The translations under genes and the position numbers were made by a program. From a candidate division WOR-3 bacterium (GTDB taxonomy: Bacteria > Hydrothermota > Tepidihabitantia > SM23-42 > JAOAFX01): DNA of 64,000 nt. A model generated the notes under the pieces. It was not told where the DNA came from, searched no databases, and worked only from the letters and a program-made list of their open reading frames with translations. Of the stretch, positions 27,331-35,612 are shown in pieces. The DNA is taken from assembly GCA_039802205.1 (NCBI GenBank), contig JBDRWD010000009.1, positions 1-64,000 on the forward strand, in the 5' to 3' direction. Numbering within the stretch: position 1 is the first letter of the stretch; the number at the start of each line of letters is the position of its first letter.

Positions 27331-28622
27331 ATTGGTTTGACGAATATAAAAAGAAAAAATGCTCGATTGAAGAGGCAGTTTCGGTTGTGAAGAGTAATGA
27401 CCGAATTTACATCAGCGGCAACGCCGCAACGCCCATGACTTTGACCCAGGCATTAGCTATGCGAAAGGATGAATTGCATAATGTTGAAGTTGTTCATGTG
27501 CTCCTCTTTGGTGATGATCCTCTCTCAAAGCCTGGTATGGAAGGACATTTTCGGCACAATTCTTTATTCGTTGGCCCAGGCGATCGCGCAGCAGTAAATG
27601 AGGGTAGGGCGGATTACATACCTATTTTCTTATACGAAATTCCCAACCTATTTTATTCGGGTCTTCTGCCACTTGATGTGGCCTTCTTGCATTTATCCCC
27701 ACCTGATGAACATGGTTTCATGAGTTTTGGAGTAGAATGTTTGGCTTCTAAAGCCGCAGCGGAAACAGCAAAAATCGTTGTCGCCCAGGTTAATGAAAAA
27801 ATGCCGCGCACCTTGGGTGATTCTTTTATTCATATCTCGCGTGTCCATAAAATTGTTGAAGTAAGTGTTGACTTGCCCGAGCTTGAGCCAGTTCCTTTCA
27901 CAGAGGTTGAGAGAAAGATTGGAGAGCATATTGCGAATCTTGTTGAGGATGGTTCCACTCTCCAATTGGGGATTGGCGGAATACCTAATGCCGCTTTGAA
28001 GGCGATGTTTGATAAAAAGGATCTCGGTGTGCACACTGAGATGGTTTCTGATAGTATTATGGAAGCAATAGAAGCTGGTGTGATCACCGGAGCCAAAAAA
28101 ACATTACATCCCTACAAGGTCGTTGCAACTTTCTATCTTGGCTCACGACGTTTATATGAGTTTATCGATAACAATCCTATTTTTGAAACACATCCCACAA
28201 ATTATACGAATCACCCTACTGTTATTGCTCGTAACGATAAAATGGTCGCAATAAACTCGGCAATTGAAGTTGACATTACTGGCCAGGTCTGCTCAGATTC
28301 GATTGGAACAAAAATCTATTCCGGGTTTGGAGGACAGGTAGATTTCATTCGTGGTGCTGCACAGTCAAAAGGAGGAAAGCCGATCATTGCCTTACCTTCA
28401 ACTGCGAAAAATGATACGATATCCAAGATTGTACCCACCCTACAGGTTGGAGCAGGAGTTGTTACGACCCGTGCGGATGTTCACTATGTTGTGACCGAAT
28501 ATGGTGTGGCCTATTTACATGGTAAAAATTTGCGCCAGCGCGCGGAAGCCTTGATCAATATTGCACATCCGAAGTTTCGCCCTTGGCTTGAAGAAGAGGC
28601 TAAAAAAAGAAAGCTGTTATAG
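27327..28622 (+). CDS. Acetyl-CoA hydrolase/transferase family CoA-transferase
   Basis: This 431-residue protein is of the Cat1/4-hydroxybutyrate CoA-transferase type. It moves CoA between a carboxylic acid and acetyl-, butyryl- or succinyl-CoA through a glutamyl-CoA intermediate. The GIGGIPNA loop, HTEMVSDS with the likely catalytic Glu, and the GFGGQVDFIRGA and TEYGVAYLHGKNLRQRA stretches are all present. It is translationally coupled to alanine dehydrogenase. In this neighbourhood it could activate or release acetate, propionate or isobutyrate. The exact acids are unknown. Confidence 0.9.
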   Translation: MNWFDEYKKKKCSIEEAVSVVKSNDRIYISGNAATPMTLTQALAMRKDELHNVEVVHVLLFGDDPLSKPGMEGHFRHNSLFVGPGDRAAVNEGRADYIPIFLYEIPNLFYSGLLPLDVAFLHLSPPDEHGFMSFGVECLASKAAAETAKIVVAQVNEKMPRTLGDSFIHISRVHKIVEVSVDLPELEPVPFTEVERKIGEHIANLVEDGSTLQLGIGGIPNAALKAMFDKKDLGVHTEMVSDSIMEAIEAGVITGAKKTLHPYKVVATFYLGSRRLYEFIDNNPIFETHPTNYTNHPTVIARNDKMVAINSAIEVDITGQVCSDSIGTKIYSGFGGQVDFIRGAAQSKGGKPIIALPSTAKNDTISKIVPTLQVGAGVVTTRADVHYVVTEYGVAYLHGKNLRQRAEALINIAHPKFRPWLEEEAKKRKLL

Positions 28623-28717
28623 CACCCGGTGGAGGATATTGGCGGACATATATTATTTGTTACGATAAGCGGAAAAAACAACCATCGTTTATATCTTTTA
28701 ATCTATGGAAGGTATAA

Positions 28718-29110
28718 ATGAATATTTCCCACATTGCAATTGCGGTGAAAGACATCTCCAAAAGTCTCAAGATTTGGCAGGATGTTCTTGGTTTAAAGTT
28801 GATAAAGATTGTGGATGTCCCAGAGCAGCAAGTGAAAGTTGCGGTAATGGAGTTAGGCGATACGCATATTGAGTTGCTTGAACCCTTGAGTTCCGATAGT
28901 TCTGTTGCAAGATTCATTGAAAAAAAGGGTGAGGGGCTCCATCACATTGCCTTGACGGTCGAAGATATCATCTGCACACTCGAAAACCTCAAAAGATCTG
29001 GTGTGCGGCTCATTGATGAAAAACCACGCAAGGGAGCAATGGATTCGCAGATAGCTTTTATTCACCCTCAGAGCACAGGTGGAGTGCTTATTGAACTATG
29101 TCAGAAATAG
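28718..29110 (+). CDS. mce: Methylmalonyl-CoA epimerase
   Basis: This 130-residue VOC-fold enzyme interconverts (S)- and (R)-methylmalonyl-CoA. ISHIAIAVKDI supplies the first metal His, DTHIELLEPL the Glu, GEGLHHIALTVEDI the second His, and GGVLIELCQ the last Glu. Length and pattern are typical. It links the carboxylase to the mutase at 22182. The gene for a broken nucleotidyltransferase begins 12 nt before its stop. Confidence 0.93.
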   Translation: MNISHIAIAVKDISKSLKIWQDVLGLKLIKIVDVPEQQVKVAVMELGDTHIELLEPLSSDSSVARFIEKKGEGLHHIALTVEDIICTLENLKRSGVRLIDEKPRKGAMDSQIAFIHPQSTGGVLIELCQK

Positions 29111-29576
29111 ATTATCCTCCATTTTTTGTGCTCCTAAGACGCTTTTACGAGCAGGATGTAAAATATTTTATCATCGATGGAGTTGCGGCTGTTCTACATG
29201 GGGTTTTGCGGGCAACATTTGATTTAGATGTGGTAGTTGATTTCAGTGAAGAAAAGTTAAAAAGTTGATATCCGTAATCAATGAATTCAATCTTAAACCC
29301 ACCGTACCGATAAATCCCACAGAAATGGCGGATGCGGATAAGAGAAAAAAGTGGCGCGAAGAGAAAAATACTAAAGTTTTAAACTTTGTGGATACCGAGG
29401 GGATATATCGGCTGGATATCGTCTTGCTCTATAATTATGCCAATTTCAAGCCGATGGAGATAGTCATCGACGAAATACCGGTGTATGTAGTAGACAAAGA
29501 AACGCTCATTGGAATGAAAAAAAATGCTGGTCGGGATGTGGATTTAAGAGACATTCAATATCTTCAGGAATTATGA
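29098..29576 (+). pseudogene. Frameshifted nucleotidyltransferase
   Basis: The ATG at 29098 opens a frame (SEIDYPPFFVLLRRFYEQD… GVLRATFDLDVVVDF) that stops at about 29267 after the run AAAAAG. Adding one base in the A run joins it to LISVINEFNLKP…, ending at 29576. The combined product of about 159 residues would be a nucleotidyltransferase-fold protein with D-L-D, although the usual GG pair reads DG. One indel at a homopolymer could be a sequencing error or a phase-variable switch. It overlaps the epimerase gene and is followed, with a 4-nt overlap, by an HTH protein. Confidence 0.65.
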
Positions 29577-29878
29577 ATAAATATGAAGCCCGACTAAAAA
29601 TTCTTTCTCAAAGTATTACGTTTTTGAAAAAAATATATCCATCTGAAAAATTACATTACTGGGTTGATATAAAAACAAATCGCATTGGCGTTCCTCATCG
29701 CTTGTGGACTTTGCGTGTAAGTTTAAATATGAGTGAAGAAGAATTTGCCCGCACAATTGGATTGACACTCAAAGACTATCAAAGATTTGAGTGCATCGGA
29801 GCGGAAGTGCCGGAATTTGTGATCAAAAGAGTTTGTGCAAAGTTTGGGATAGATAAAAATTGGCTAAAAGTATTATGA
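29573..29878 (+). CDS. HTH (XRE-like) protein paired with the nucleotidyltransferase
   Basis: This 101-residue protein has a C-terminal helix-turn-helix (LRVSLNMSEEEFARTIGLTLKDYQRFE, then FVIKRVCAKFGIDKNWL) resembling XRE-type DNA-binding domains. Its start overlaps the nucleotidyltransferase frame by 4 nt. The pair looks like a toxin-antitoxin or regulator module. DNA binding and autoregulation are inferred only from the motif and coupling. Confidence 0.7.
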   Translation: MNKYEARLKILSQSITFLKKIYPSEKLHYWVDIKTNRIGVPHRLWTLRVSLNMSEEEFARTIGLTLKDYQRFECIGAEVPEFVIKRVCAKFGIDKNWLKVL

Positions 29879-29929
29879 TATTTTTTGTATTTGATAATTT
29901 AGTTTTCTGCTATTTACGGGGAGGTTTTT

Positions 29930-31099
29930 ATGCACATAGAGACTGACATCGTGCACGGTGGGGTGCATCCCGATGAAAAAACCGGTGCTCATGTACCGCC
30001 GATATATATGACTTCAACATTTGTGTTTAAGGATGCCGATCACGGTGCACGATTATTTAAAGGTGAGGAAGAAGGTTACATCTATACGCGTCTGGGCAAC
30101 CCAACGATTGATTTGCTGGCAAAAAAGATGGCAATTCTGGAATCGGGTGAAGCGGGCTTGGCATTTGCTTCAGGCATGGCGGCGGTCTTTGCAACGGTGC
30201 TGACTTGCTGCAAGAGTGGCGACCACATTATTTCTGATAAGGTAATTTATGGTGGTTCCTATGCACTTTTTCAAGGGCTGTTACCCAAAATCGGTATCAC
30301 TACGACATTTGTTGATACCACCAACGATTCTGAGATAGAGAATAATCTCAAATCAAATACTCGGTTGATTTTTGTTGAATCGCCGGCGAATCCAACTTTA
30401 AAAATAAATGACATTGCGCATCTTGCAGACATTGCCCACCGTCGAAACATTTTGCTTTGTGTGGATAATACCTTTGCTACACCTTATTTGCAACGACCGA
30501 TTGAACTTGGTGCAGATATCGTTATACATTCCGCCACTAAATATTTAGGAGGACATGGAGACTTGATTGGCGGTATTGTGGTAGGAAAAAAAGATTTTAT
30601 AAAAAAAATGGCAGACGAAGTGGCAAAGGATGTTGGGGGATGTATTTCGCCCGTCAATGCCTGGCTGATACTCCGTGGTTTGAAGACACTGGCGGTGAGA
30701 ATGGAAAGACATAGTGCAAATGCAATGGCTCTGGCGAGATTTTTGAAAAATCATCCAAAGGTTGAAAAGGTTTATTACCCTGGTCTTGAAGACCACCCCG
30801 GATATGAAATTGCCAAAAAACAGATGCGTTATTTTGGTGGAATGCTGGGTTTTGATTTAAAAGGCGGCAAAGAAGCCGGAAAGGTCGTTATGAACTCGGT
30901 TAAAGTCTGTACCCTTGCAGTGAGTCTTGGTGATACTGATACTTTAATAGAACATCCTGCATCAATGACCCATTCAACTTATACTGAAGAAGAATTAATA
31001 AAAGCAGGGATCAATCCAGGATTTGTCAGAATGTCCGTGGGCATAGAAAATGTTGAAGATCTAATTGACGACTTAGAACAGGCATTATCTAAAATCTGA
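29930..31099 (+). CDS. PLP-dependent methionine gamma-lyase/cystathionine gamma-lyase family enzyme
   Basis: This 389-residue enzyme belongs to the Cys/Met-metabolism PLP family. The PLP Lys is K204 in SATKYLGGHG; YTRLGNPT, SGMAA and SLGDTDTLIEHPASMTHS are present, the last typical of methionine gamma-lyase. The active-site Cys of classical methionine gamma-lyase is Gly109 here (YGGSYALF), so cystathionine gamma-lyase or another activity remains possible. If it cleaves methionine it yields 2-oxobutyrate, a propionyl-CoA precursor, which fits the pathway genes nearby. SD GGGGAGG precedes the ATG. Confidence 0.88.
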   Translation: MHIETDIVHGGVHPDEKTGAHVPPIYMTSTFVFKDADHGARLFKGEEEGYIYTRLGNPTIDLLAKKMAILESGEAGLAFASGMAAVFATVLTCCKSGDHIISDKVIYGGSYALFQGLLPKIGITTTFVDTTNDSEIENNLKSNTRLIFVESPANPTLKINDIAHLADIAHRRNILLCVDNTFATPYLQRPIELGADIVIHSATKYLGGHGDLIGGIVVGKKDFIKKMADEVAKDVGGCISPVNAWLILRGLKTLAVRMERHSANAMALARFLKNHPKVEKVYYPGLEDHPGYEIAKKQMRYFGGMLGFDLKGGKEAGKVVMNSVKVCTLAVSLGDTDTLIEHPASMTHSTYTEEELIKAGINPGFVRMSVGIENVEDLIDDLEQALSKI

Positions 31100-31272
31100 A
31101 ATGTAGCATTCAGTTTCTATCGGACGGCTAAGTATAGTTAAAAGGCTCTCTTGCAGGGTTGGTTATTTTATAAAAAGAGCATCTTCATAATGATTATTGT
31201 TTGTTTAATCTAAAGAAAATGAAGTAGGGCAGGGTTTTCCATGGAAACCAATTGTTCTTTCGGAACCAGAGG

Positions 31273-31340
31273 TTAGCCTTGCGTCAGGAGTATAACAATG
31301 TAGGGCAAGGCTTTAGCCTTGCAACAGGAGTATAACAATG
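31273..31340. repeat. 40-bp tandem duplication carrying an SD/ATG and a palindrome
   Basis: TTAGCCTTGC-nn-CAGGAGTATAACAATG occurs at 31273-31300 and again at 31313-31340, differing at two bases. Between them lies the palindromic tag GTAGGGCAAGGCTTTAGCCTTGC. The second copy supplies the SD and ATG of the next gene. The first copy's ATG is followed at once by TAG. The period is 40 bp. Confidence 0.8.
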
Positions 31341-31691
31341 AAGATAAAATCACCGGTTACATTCGGTCTGGGTATTTTTCTTGTGGTCTTTGGTGGCGTA
31401 GGCATTTTTGTTACTGACATTCCAGTCAAGATCATACCATTCTTTATCGGCCTTTTGCTAATCTATCTTGGTTGGAAAGGAACACGTACCGCAACTGCTG
31501 TATTCGGTCATATCACGGTTGTCTGTGGTTGTTTTCTTATTACCTATGGTCTGTATTTATTGCCTTATGCTAAACCAACGCTTACCCATATTTTTGGTAT
31601 GCCTCTTTTCTGGGGCTTGATTTGTTTACTTGGTGGCATCTGTGCAATCTATCATGCTTTTTGCAATTGTGTGAGATGCCCAAGAAATTAA
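31338..31691 (+). CDS. Small membrane protein
   Basis: This 117-residue protein has about four hydrophobic segments (starting FGLGIFLVVFGGVGIFV and IIPFFIGLLLIYLGW) and ends with a short Cys/Arg tail, NCVRCPRN. I do not recognise a family. The SD AGGAG and its ATG lie inside a duplicated repeat unit. It is followed 18 nt later by another small membrane protein, so both may belong to one transcript. Confidence 0.65.
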   Translation: MKIKSPVTFGLGIFLVVFGGVGIFVTDIPVKIIPFFIGLLLIYLGWKGTRTATAVFGHITVVCGCFLITYGLYLLPYAKPTLTHIFGMPLFWGLICLLGGICAIYHAFCNCVRCPRN

Positions 31692-31709
31692 CAAATCTAA
31701 GGAGGAATT

Positions 31710-32180
31710 ATGTGGCAAATAAATAAACCAACGGTATTCATTGTTGCAATACCGTTTATAATTATTCGCCTTATCTTTATTGTATTGGGTTTTAATACAA
31801 ATCCTGAAGCAAAAACTGGTGATGGTTATCCGCGCAGGACTTTTTTCTTCTTAATGGGAGGATTTTATATTTTTATTATCTTGGCAATCATTGGTGGCGG
31901 AATATTGTGGACAAAAAAGCAGCAAAAAGAGTTGGAATGGTTTAAAAAATTTGGTATCCCTGGAACTGCAGAAATCCTCTCAGCAGAGCAAACCGGTGTT
32001 TACATAAATAAACTTCCCCAAGTCTGTTTGAAATTGAGCATAAGTACCGGAATGTTTGCACCATACACTACTACTATTAAAAAGGTATTTAGTTTCACAG
32101 ATATGGGTAAATTAATTCCTGGTGCAAAATTTCAAGTGCTTGTTGACCCGAAAAAACCAAAACGGTTCATATTTATCTAA
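31710..32180 (+). CDS. Two-helix membrane protein with C-terminal beta domain
   Basis: This 156-residue protein has hydrophobic segments at about 9-27 and 46-66. The soluble domain contains GIPGTAEILSAEQTGVYIN…QVCLKLSIS… LIPGAKFQVLVDPKKPKRF. That domain matches the pattern (G-x-AxA-x-V, T-G, N-x-P, PG-x-x-V, DP-x-x-P) of DUF3592/SHOCT-associated membrane proteins. The function is unknown. AAGGAGG precedes the ATG. Confidence 0.7.
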   Translation: MWQINKPTVFIVAIPFIIIRLIFIVLGFNTNPEAKTGDGYPRRTFFFLMGGFYIFIILAIIGGGILWTKKQQKELEWFKKFGIPGTAEILSAEQTGVYINKLPQVCLKLSISTGMFAPYTTTIKKVFSFTDMGKLIPGAKFQVLVDPKKPKRFIFI

Positions 32181-32193
32181 CATGGACGTCTAA

Positions 32194-32457
32194 ATGGTAA
32201 AATTTATAGAAAAAAGTGGTGAATCATTTGAAGAGGCGATTGTAATACTTGATGCCAGCAACCATCTAGAAGGTGTTAATGCTGAATATCAATATCTTGC
32301 GAAAAGATTCGGTGCCCAGGGGAGAGACTGGAGATTACTCACTCAGAGTTTGATACCTCACGGCAGAAGGCAATACGACAAAATTGAAATAGAGTTCGCT
32401 GACCAAACCAAAAAGGCGATATTCTTTGATATTACCTCTTTTTTTGATAAATTCTAA
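32194..32457 (+). CDS. Hypothetical soluble protein
   Basis: This 87-residue acidic-to-neutral protein (MVKFIEKSGESFEEAIVILDASNH…) is predicted alpha/beta with no signal peptide or membrane helix. I do not recognise a family. It lies 13 nt after the previous gene and before the symporter pair. A DxASNHLEGVNAEY segment is notable but not diagnostic. Confidence 0.6.
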   Translation: MVKFIEKSGESFEEAIVILDASNHLEGVNAEYQYLAKRFGAQGRDWRLLTQSLIPHGRRQYDKIEIEFADQTKKAIFFDITSFFDKF

Positions 32458-32469
32458 AAGGGCAGGGTT

Positions 32470-32586
32470 ATGAGTATTTTAAATATTCCCATTATTACCT
32501 TTTTTGCAATCATTTTGTCCGTTATTTGTGTAATATTTGCATTTGTATGGGGTTTGCTTTATAGACCGGGAGATAAAGATGAATAA
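32470..32586 (+). CDS. Symporter small accessory protein (38 residues)
   Basis: The ATG at 32470 follows GGGCAGGG. The product is one membrane helix (FFAIILSVICVIFAFVWGLL) with a charged tail, YRPGDKDE. Its last codons overlap the start of the sodium:solute symporter by 8 nt. Small single-helix proteins encoded directly before SSS-family symporters are known as symporter small accessory proteins, and this fits their position, size and topology. Confidence 0.7.
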   Translation: MSILNIPIITFFAIILSVICVIFAFVWGLLYRPGDKDE

Positions 32587-34018
32587 TATGCTTATATATG
32601 CCATGGTTATAGTGCTTTATCTTCTATTATTGCTCGTTATTGGTATCATTTCTGGCAGAAAAACAAAAGATACTTCGGACTTTTATCTGGGTGGACGAAA
32701 TATCGGTCCCTGGGTGACTTCTCTGTCTTATGTAGCAGCATATTTCAGTTCAGTTGTGATAATTGGAGGTGGTGCATTTGGCTGGCTTTACGGAATGTCA
32801 ACACTTTGGATTGGTGCAATAAATGTTCTACTGGGAACGACTGTATGCTGGATTGTTCTTGGTCCGAGAATGAGAGAAATTACCCATAGACTGAATGTCA
32901 TTACTATTCCTGAATTTCTAAAGAGAAGATATGATTCAAACTTTGCTTTAATATTTTCTTCGCTTGTGATAGCGATATTTTTGATAGTTTATAATGTGAG
33001 TATGCTCAAAGGTATGGGGCATATATTTGAAGGATTGATTGGTGTTTCATATATCTACGGTCTTTTGATTTCTTCGGTGATAATACTTTTTTATGTATCA
33101 ATTGGTGGATATATTGCAGTTGTTTGGACAAGTTTTATACAGGCTTGGATAATGGGAATAGGATTGATAACACTCACAATTTTTACATTGAAAAGTGTCG
33201 GTGGCATTTCAAACGCTGCATTTAATCTCTCTGTAATTAATAAGGGATATGTTGATACACCCGGCGTATGGAATTGGCAGGGATTGATTTCTTATGCATT
33301 GATAGTCAGTTTTGGAGTTTGGGGTATGCCCCAACTTCTGGTTAGATTTTATTCAATTAAGAAACTCAGTTTTTTCAAGATAGGAACACCAGTCGCAGCG
33401 CTTGGGACTTGTCTTGCACTTCTGCCGTATTTTAATGGCGCTATATCAAGAATACTTTTTCCTTCATTGAAGAATCCTGACCTTGCAATACCGATGCTTG
33501 TAAAATCTGTTCTTAACCCTGTAGGCTCCTCAATATTTCTGGCAGCAGTCCTTGCTGCAGGTATGTCAACATTTTCGTCAGTATTAATAATAATCACTGG
33601 TTCAATAATCAAAGATTTTTTGAAAGAAGGATTGAAATTAAATTATGATGACAAGAGGATGCTTACGATGAGCAAAATCACAACACTCATTGTAGGTATT
33701 ATCTCAATTATAATTGCTATAAAACCGCCCGCCCTTGTACTTGCTTTAACTGCGTTCTCTTGGGCAATCATATCTTCTACTACACTCTGGCCGGTTCTAT
33801 TTGGACTTTACGCAGGATGGGTTACCAAAGCTGGAGTAATTTCTTCAATGATTGGTGGCTTTCTCGTAGCACTGATATGGATGGCTCTAAAACAACCATT
33901 CAAAGTTCATGGATTTATCCCTGGAATTATCATCTCCTTTATGATAATTACACTGGTTAGTCTGTTCACAAAAAAATATGACAAAGAATTTTTGGAGACG
34001 ATTTACCACAAAAAATAA
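32579..34018 (+). CDS. Sodium:solute symporter (SSS family)
   Basis: I chose the ATG at 32579, inside the 3' end of the small accessory gene; the in-frame TTG at 32537 lies within that gene. The 479-residue product has about 13 transmembrane segments and SSS motifs: DFYLGGRNIGPWVTSLSY, SYVAAYFSS, ITIPEFLKRRY, FYVSIGGYIAVVWT and AAGMSTFSSVLI. It would take up an organic solute with Na+. The solute is not predictable; the sequence resembles proline/pantothenate-type symporters. Confidence 0.9.
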   Translation: MNNMLIYAMVIVLYLLLLLVIGIISGRKTKDTSDFYLGGRNIGPWVTSLSYVAAYFSSVVIIGGGAFGWLYGMSTLWIGAINVLLGTTVCWIVLGPRMREITHRLNVITIPEFLKRRYDSNFALIFSSLVIAIFLIVYNVSMLKGMGHIFEGLIGVSYIYGLLISSVIILFYVSIGGYIAVVWTSFIQAWIMGIGLITLTIFTLKSVGGISNAAFNLSVINKGYVDTPGVWNWQGLISYALIVSFGVWGMPQLLVRFYSIKKLSFFKIGTPVAALGTCLALLPYFNGAISRILFPSLKNPDLAIPMLVKSVLNPVGSSIFLAAVLAAGMSTFSSVLIIITGSIIKDFLKEGLKLNYDDKRMLTMSKITTLIVGIISIIIAIKPPALVLALTAFSWAIISSTTLWPVLFGLYAGWVTKAGVISSMIGGFLVALIWMALKQPFKVHGFIPGIIISFMIITLVSLFTKKYDKEFLETIYHKK

Positions 34019-34031
34019 GAAAGGAGAAAAT

Positions 34032-34958
34032 ATGAAATTCATAAGATTTTTATTGTTGACCTTTGCTTTAATCGCGTTTTCTTTTGCGCTCAGGCCAGAA
34101 AGAGAATATAAGGCGATACCTTCTGATTACGGTATTATTTACCGAGAGGTTGAATTTCTGACCGCAGATAATTTAAAACTAAAAGGCTGGTTCATTCCTG
34201 CTCAGGATACTGTTGGTATTTTGAACTCAGTTATCGGACGTCTCGTACCGGTTCCCGATGAGTTAAAACCCGATGTCAGAGAGTATAAAACAGATACTAC
34301 AAGGAAACCAACGATTATTATCTGTGATGGTGATGCTGGTAATATGACACAATTTATATTCTATGCTTATCATTTTTTTACAAAAGGATATAACGTTTTC
34401 TTGTTTGACTGGCGTGGCTTTGGGAAAAGCTCAGATTGGCAAACCGAGCAGGACAGGTTGTGTTATACTGAATATATTGATGATTATGATGCCACAATTG
34501 GTTTTGTAAAAAAACAACCTGAAGTTGATACGACACGAATAGGAGTTATGGGTTTTTCCACGGGCGCTTATCTTTCCTTTGCAATCATTGCGAAAAGAAA
34601 TGATATTTCTGCTTATGTAGGTAGGGCACTTATGAGTTCGTTTGATGAACTTTTACCAGTATTGAAACAATCATTACCGGGGCGAAACTTTATGGCACCA
34701 GAGAATTATCCCGAAGAACTATTACCTATAAATGCGGCTGAGAAGATTAAGATTCCAGTCTTTTTGATCGTTGGTGAAAAAGATAATCGAACACCGGTTT
34801 GGATGTCTGAGAAGATAATGGTCAAATTGAATGGTCCAAAAGAACTATGGATAGTTCCTAAAGCAGAGCACGGTGGTATAAACGGACCAGAATTCATCAA
34901 TTATCCTGAATTCTTTGACAGGGTTCTGGCATTTTTTGATAAATATTTAAAAAAATAA
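34032..34958 (+). CDS. Exported alpha/beta-hydrolase
   Basis: The ATG at 34032 follows AAGGAGA, and an N-terminal signal sequence (MKFIRFLLLTFALIAFSFA) begins at it; a frame from 33978 would bury that signal. The 308-residue product has the alpha/beta-hydrolase core: FDWRGFGKSSDW, the nucleophile Ser176 in GFSTGAY, VGEKDNRTP with the likely Asp, and the His in AEHGG. It is probably periplasmic or membrane-anchored. The substrate is unknown; BAAT/dienelactone-like hydrolases are the closest by motif. Confidence 0.82.
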   Translation: MKFIRFLLLTFALIAFSFALRPEREYKAIPSDYGIIYREVEFLTADNLKLKGWFIPAQDTVGILNSVIGRLVPVPDELKPDVREYKTDTTRKPTIIICDGDAGNMTQFIFYAYHFFTKGYNVFLFDWRGFGKSSDWQTEQDRLCYTEYIDDYDATIGFVKKQPEVDTTRIGVMGFSTGAYLSFAIIAKRNDISAYVGRALMSSFDELLPVLKQSLPGRNFMAPENYPEELLPINAAEKIKIPVFLIVGEKDNRTPVWMSEKIMVKLNGPKELWIVPKAEHGGINGPEFINYPEFFDRVLAFFDKYLKK

Positions 34959-35040
34959 ACCGCCGTCAGTCGTTATTGAGTGCATTAGCTCACTAATGCC
35001 TTTGTACTGAAAATTTAAATTTAAATGAGAAAGGAGTAAT

Positions 35041-35388
35041 ATGTTTATATTGGCAGTCATTATTGGATACATAGCAATGTTGATATTAAGCCCGCTTCCG
35101 GTGTTAGGACCAATAATTGCTGGATTCATTGCGGGATTGATTATTGGTGGAGTAAAGAACGGAATGCTTGCGGGATTTTTGAGCGGCACAATTGAAGGGA
35201 TACTTGCCGGGATATTATTGCCGATTCTTGGTGGTTTTATAGGTAGTATCCTTGGTGGTGGTGGCACAATTTTCGGCGGCCTTGTTGGTGCAATAATCGG
35301 TGCAGGTATATTTATCAGCACACTTTATTTTGGACTACTTGGTCTTGTCGGTGGTGCCCTTGGTGGCTTAGTGCGGAGAAAGAGATGA
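35041..35388 (+). CDS. Gly-rich membrane protein (DUF5518-like)
   Basis: This 115-residue protein consists of about four Gly/Ile/Leu-rich helices (IIAGFIAGLIIGG, GMLAGFLSGTIEGILAGILL, FGGLVGAIIGAG) and ends RRKR. The pattern resembles DUF5518, small membrane proteins known mainly from archaea. The function is unknown. AAGGAG lies 4 nt before the ATG. Confidence 0.65.
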   Translation: MFILAVIIGYIAMLILSPLPVLGPIIAGFIAGLIIGGVKNGMLAGFLSGTIEGILAGILLPILGGFIGSILGGGGTIFGGLVGAIIGAGIFISTLYFGLLGLVGGALGGLVRRKR

Positions 35389-35407
35389 CAATTTTATGAT
35401 TTTCACT

Positions 35408-35520
35408 GGAGTTAATTCGTAAGAATTTTATTTCTAATCCGTTCCGTGGTTCACGGTAAACGTTTCACGAATTTCTAATCTGTCATGCTGAATTTATTTC
35501 AGCATCTAATGTGTAACTGC
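35408..35520. repeat. Composite intergenic repeat
   Basis: GGAGTTAATTCGTAAGAATT plus TTAT (35408-35431) recurs exactly at 48902-48925. The rest (35434-35520), with CTGTCATGCTGAATTTATTT and CAGCATCTAATGTG, matches 17395-17485. So two repeat types are joined here, between the DUF5518-like gene and the recombinase. Each contains a hairpin. I see no gene in the 220-nt gap. Confidence 0.75.
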
Positions 35521-35578
35521 CAGTTTCAACTGGACGAATTAGAAAATGTAGCGTTGCAATTCATCGCACATTTACCTC

Positions 35579-35606
35579 TTGATTTTTTTAGGATTTAATC
35601 TATAAT
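35579..35606 (+). promoter_or_regulatory. Sigma-70 promoter of the tyrosine recombinase, leaderless
   Basis: TTGATT (35579-35584), a 16-bp spacer and TATAAT (35601-35606). The recombinase ATG is at 35613, only 7 nt beyond the -10 box, so transcription should start at or within a base or two of the ATG and the mRNA would be leaderless. No SD is present. Confidence 0.7.
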
Positions 35607-35612
35607 TTTATA

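Noticed and set aside
35041-35388. Minus-strand Pro/Ile-rich ORF at 34947-35321
   Set aside because: It is the antisense shadow of the Gly/Ile-rich membrane protein; the + frame has an SD and plausible helices.
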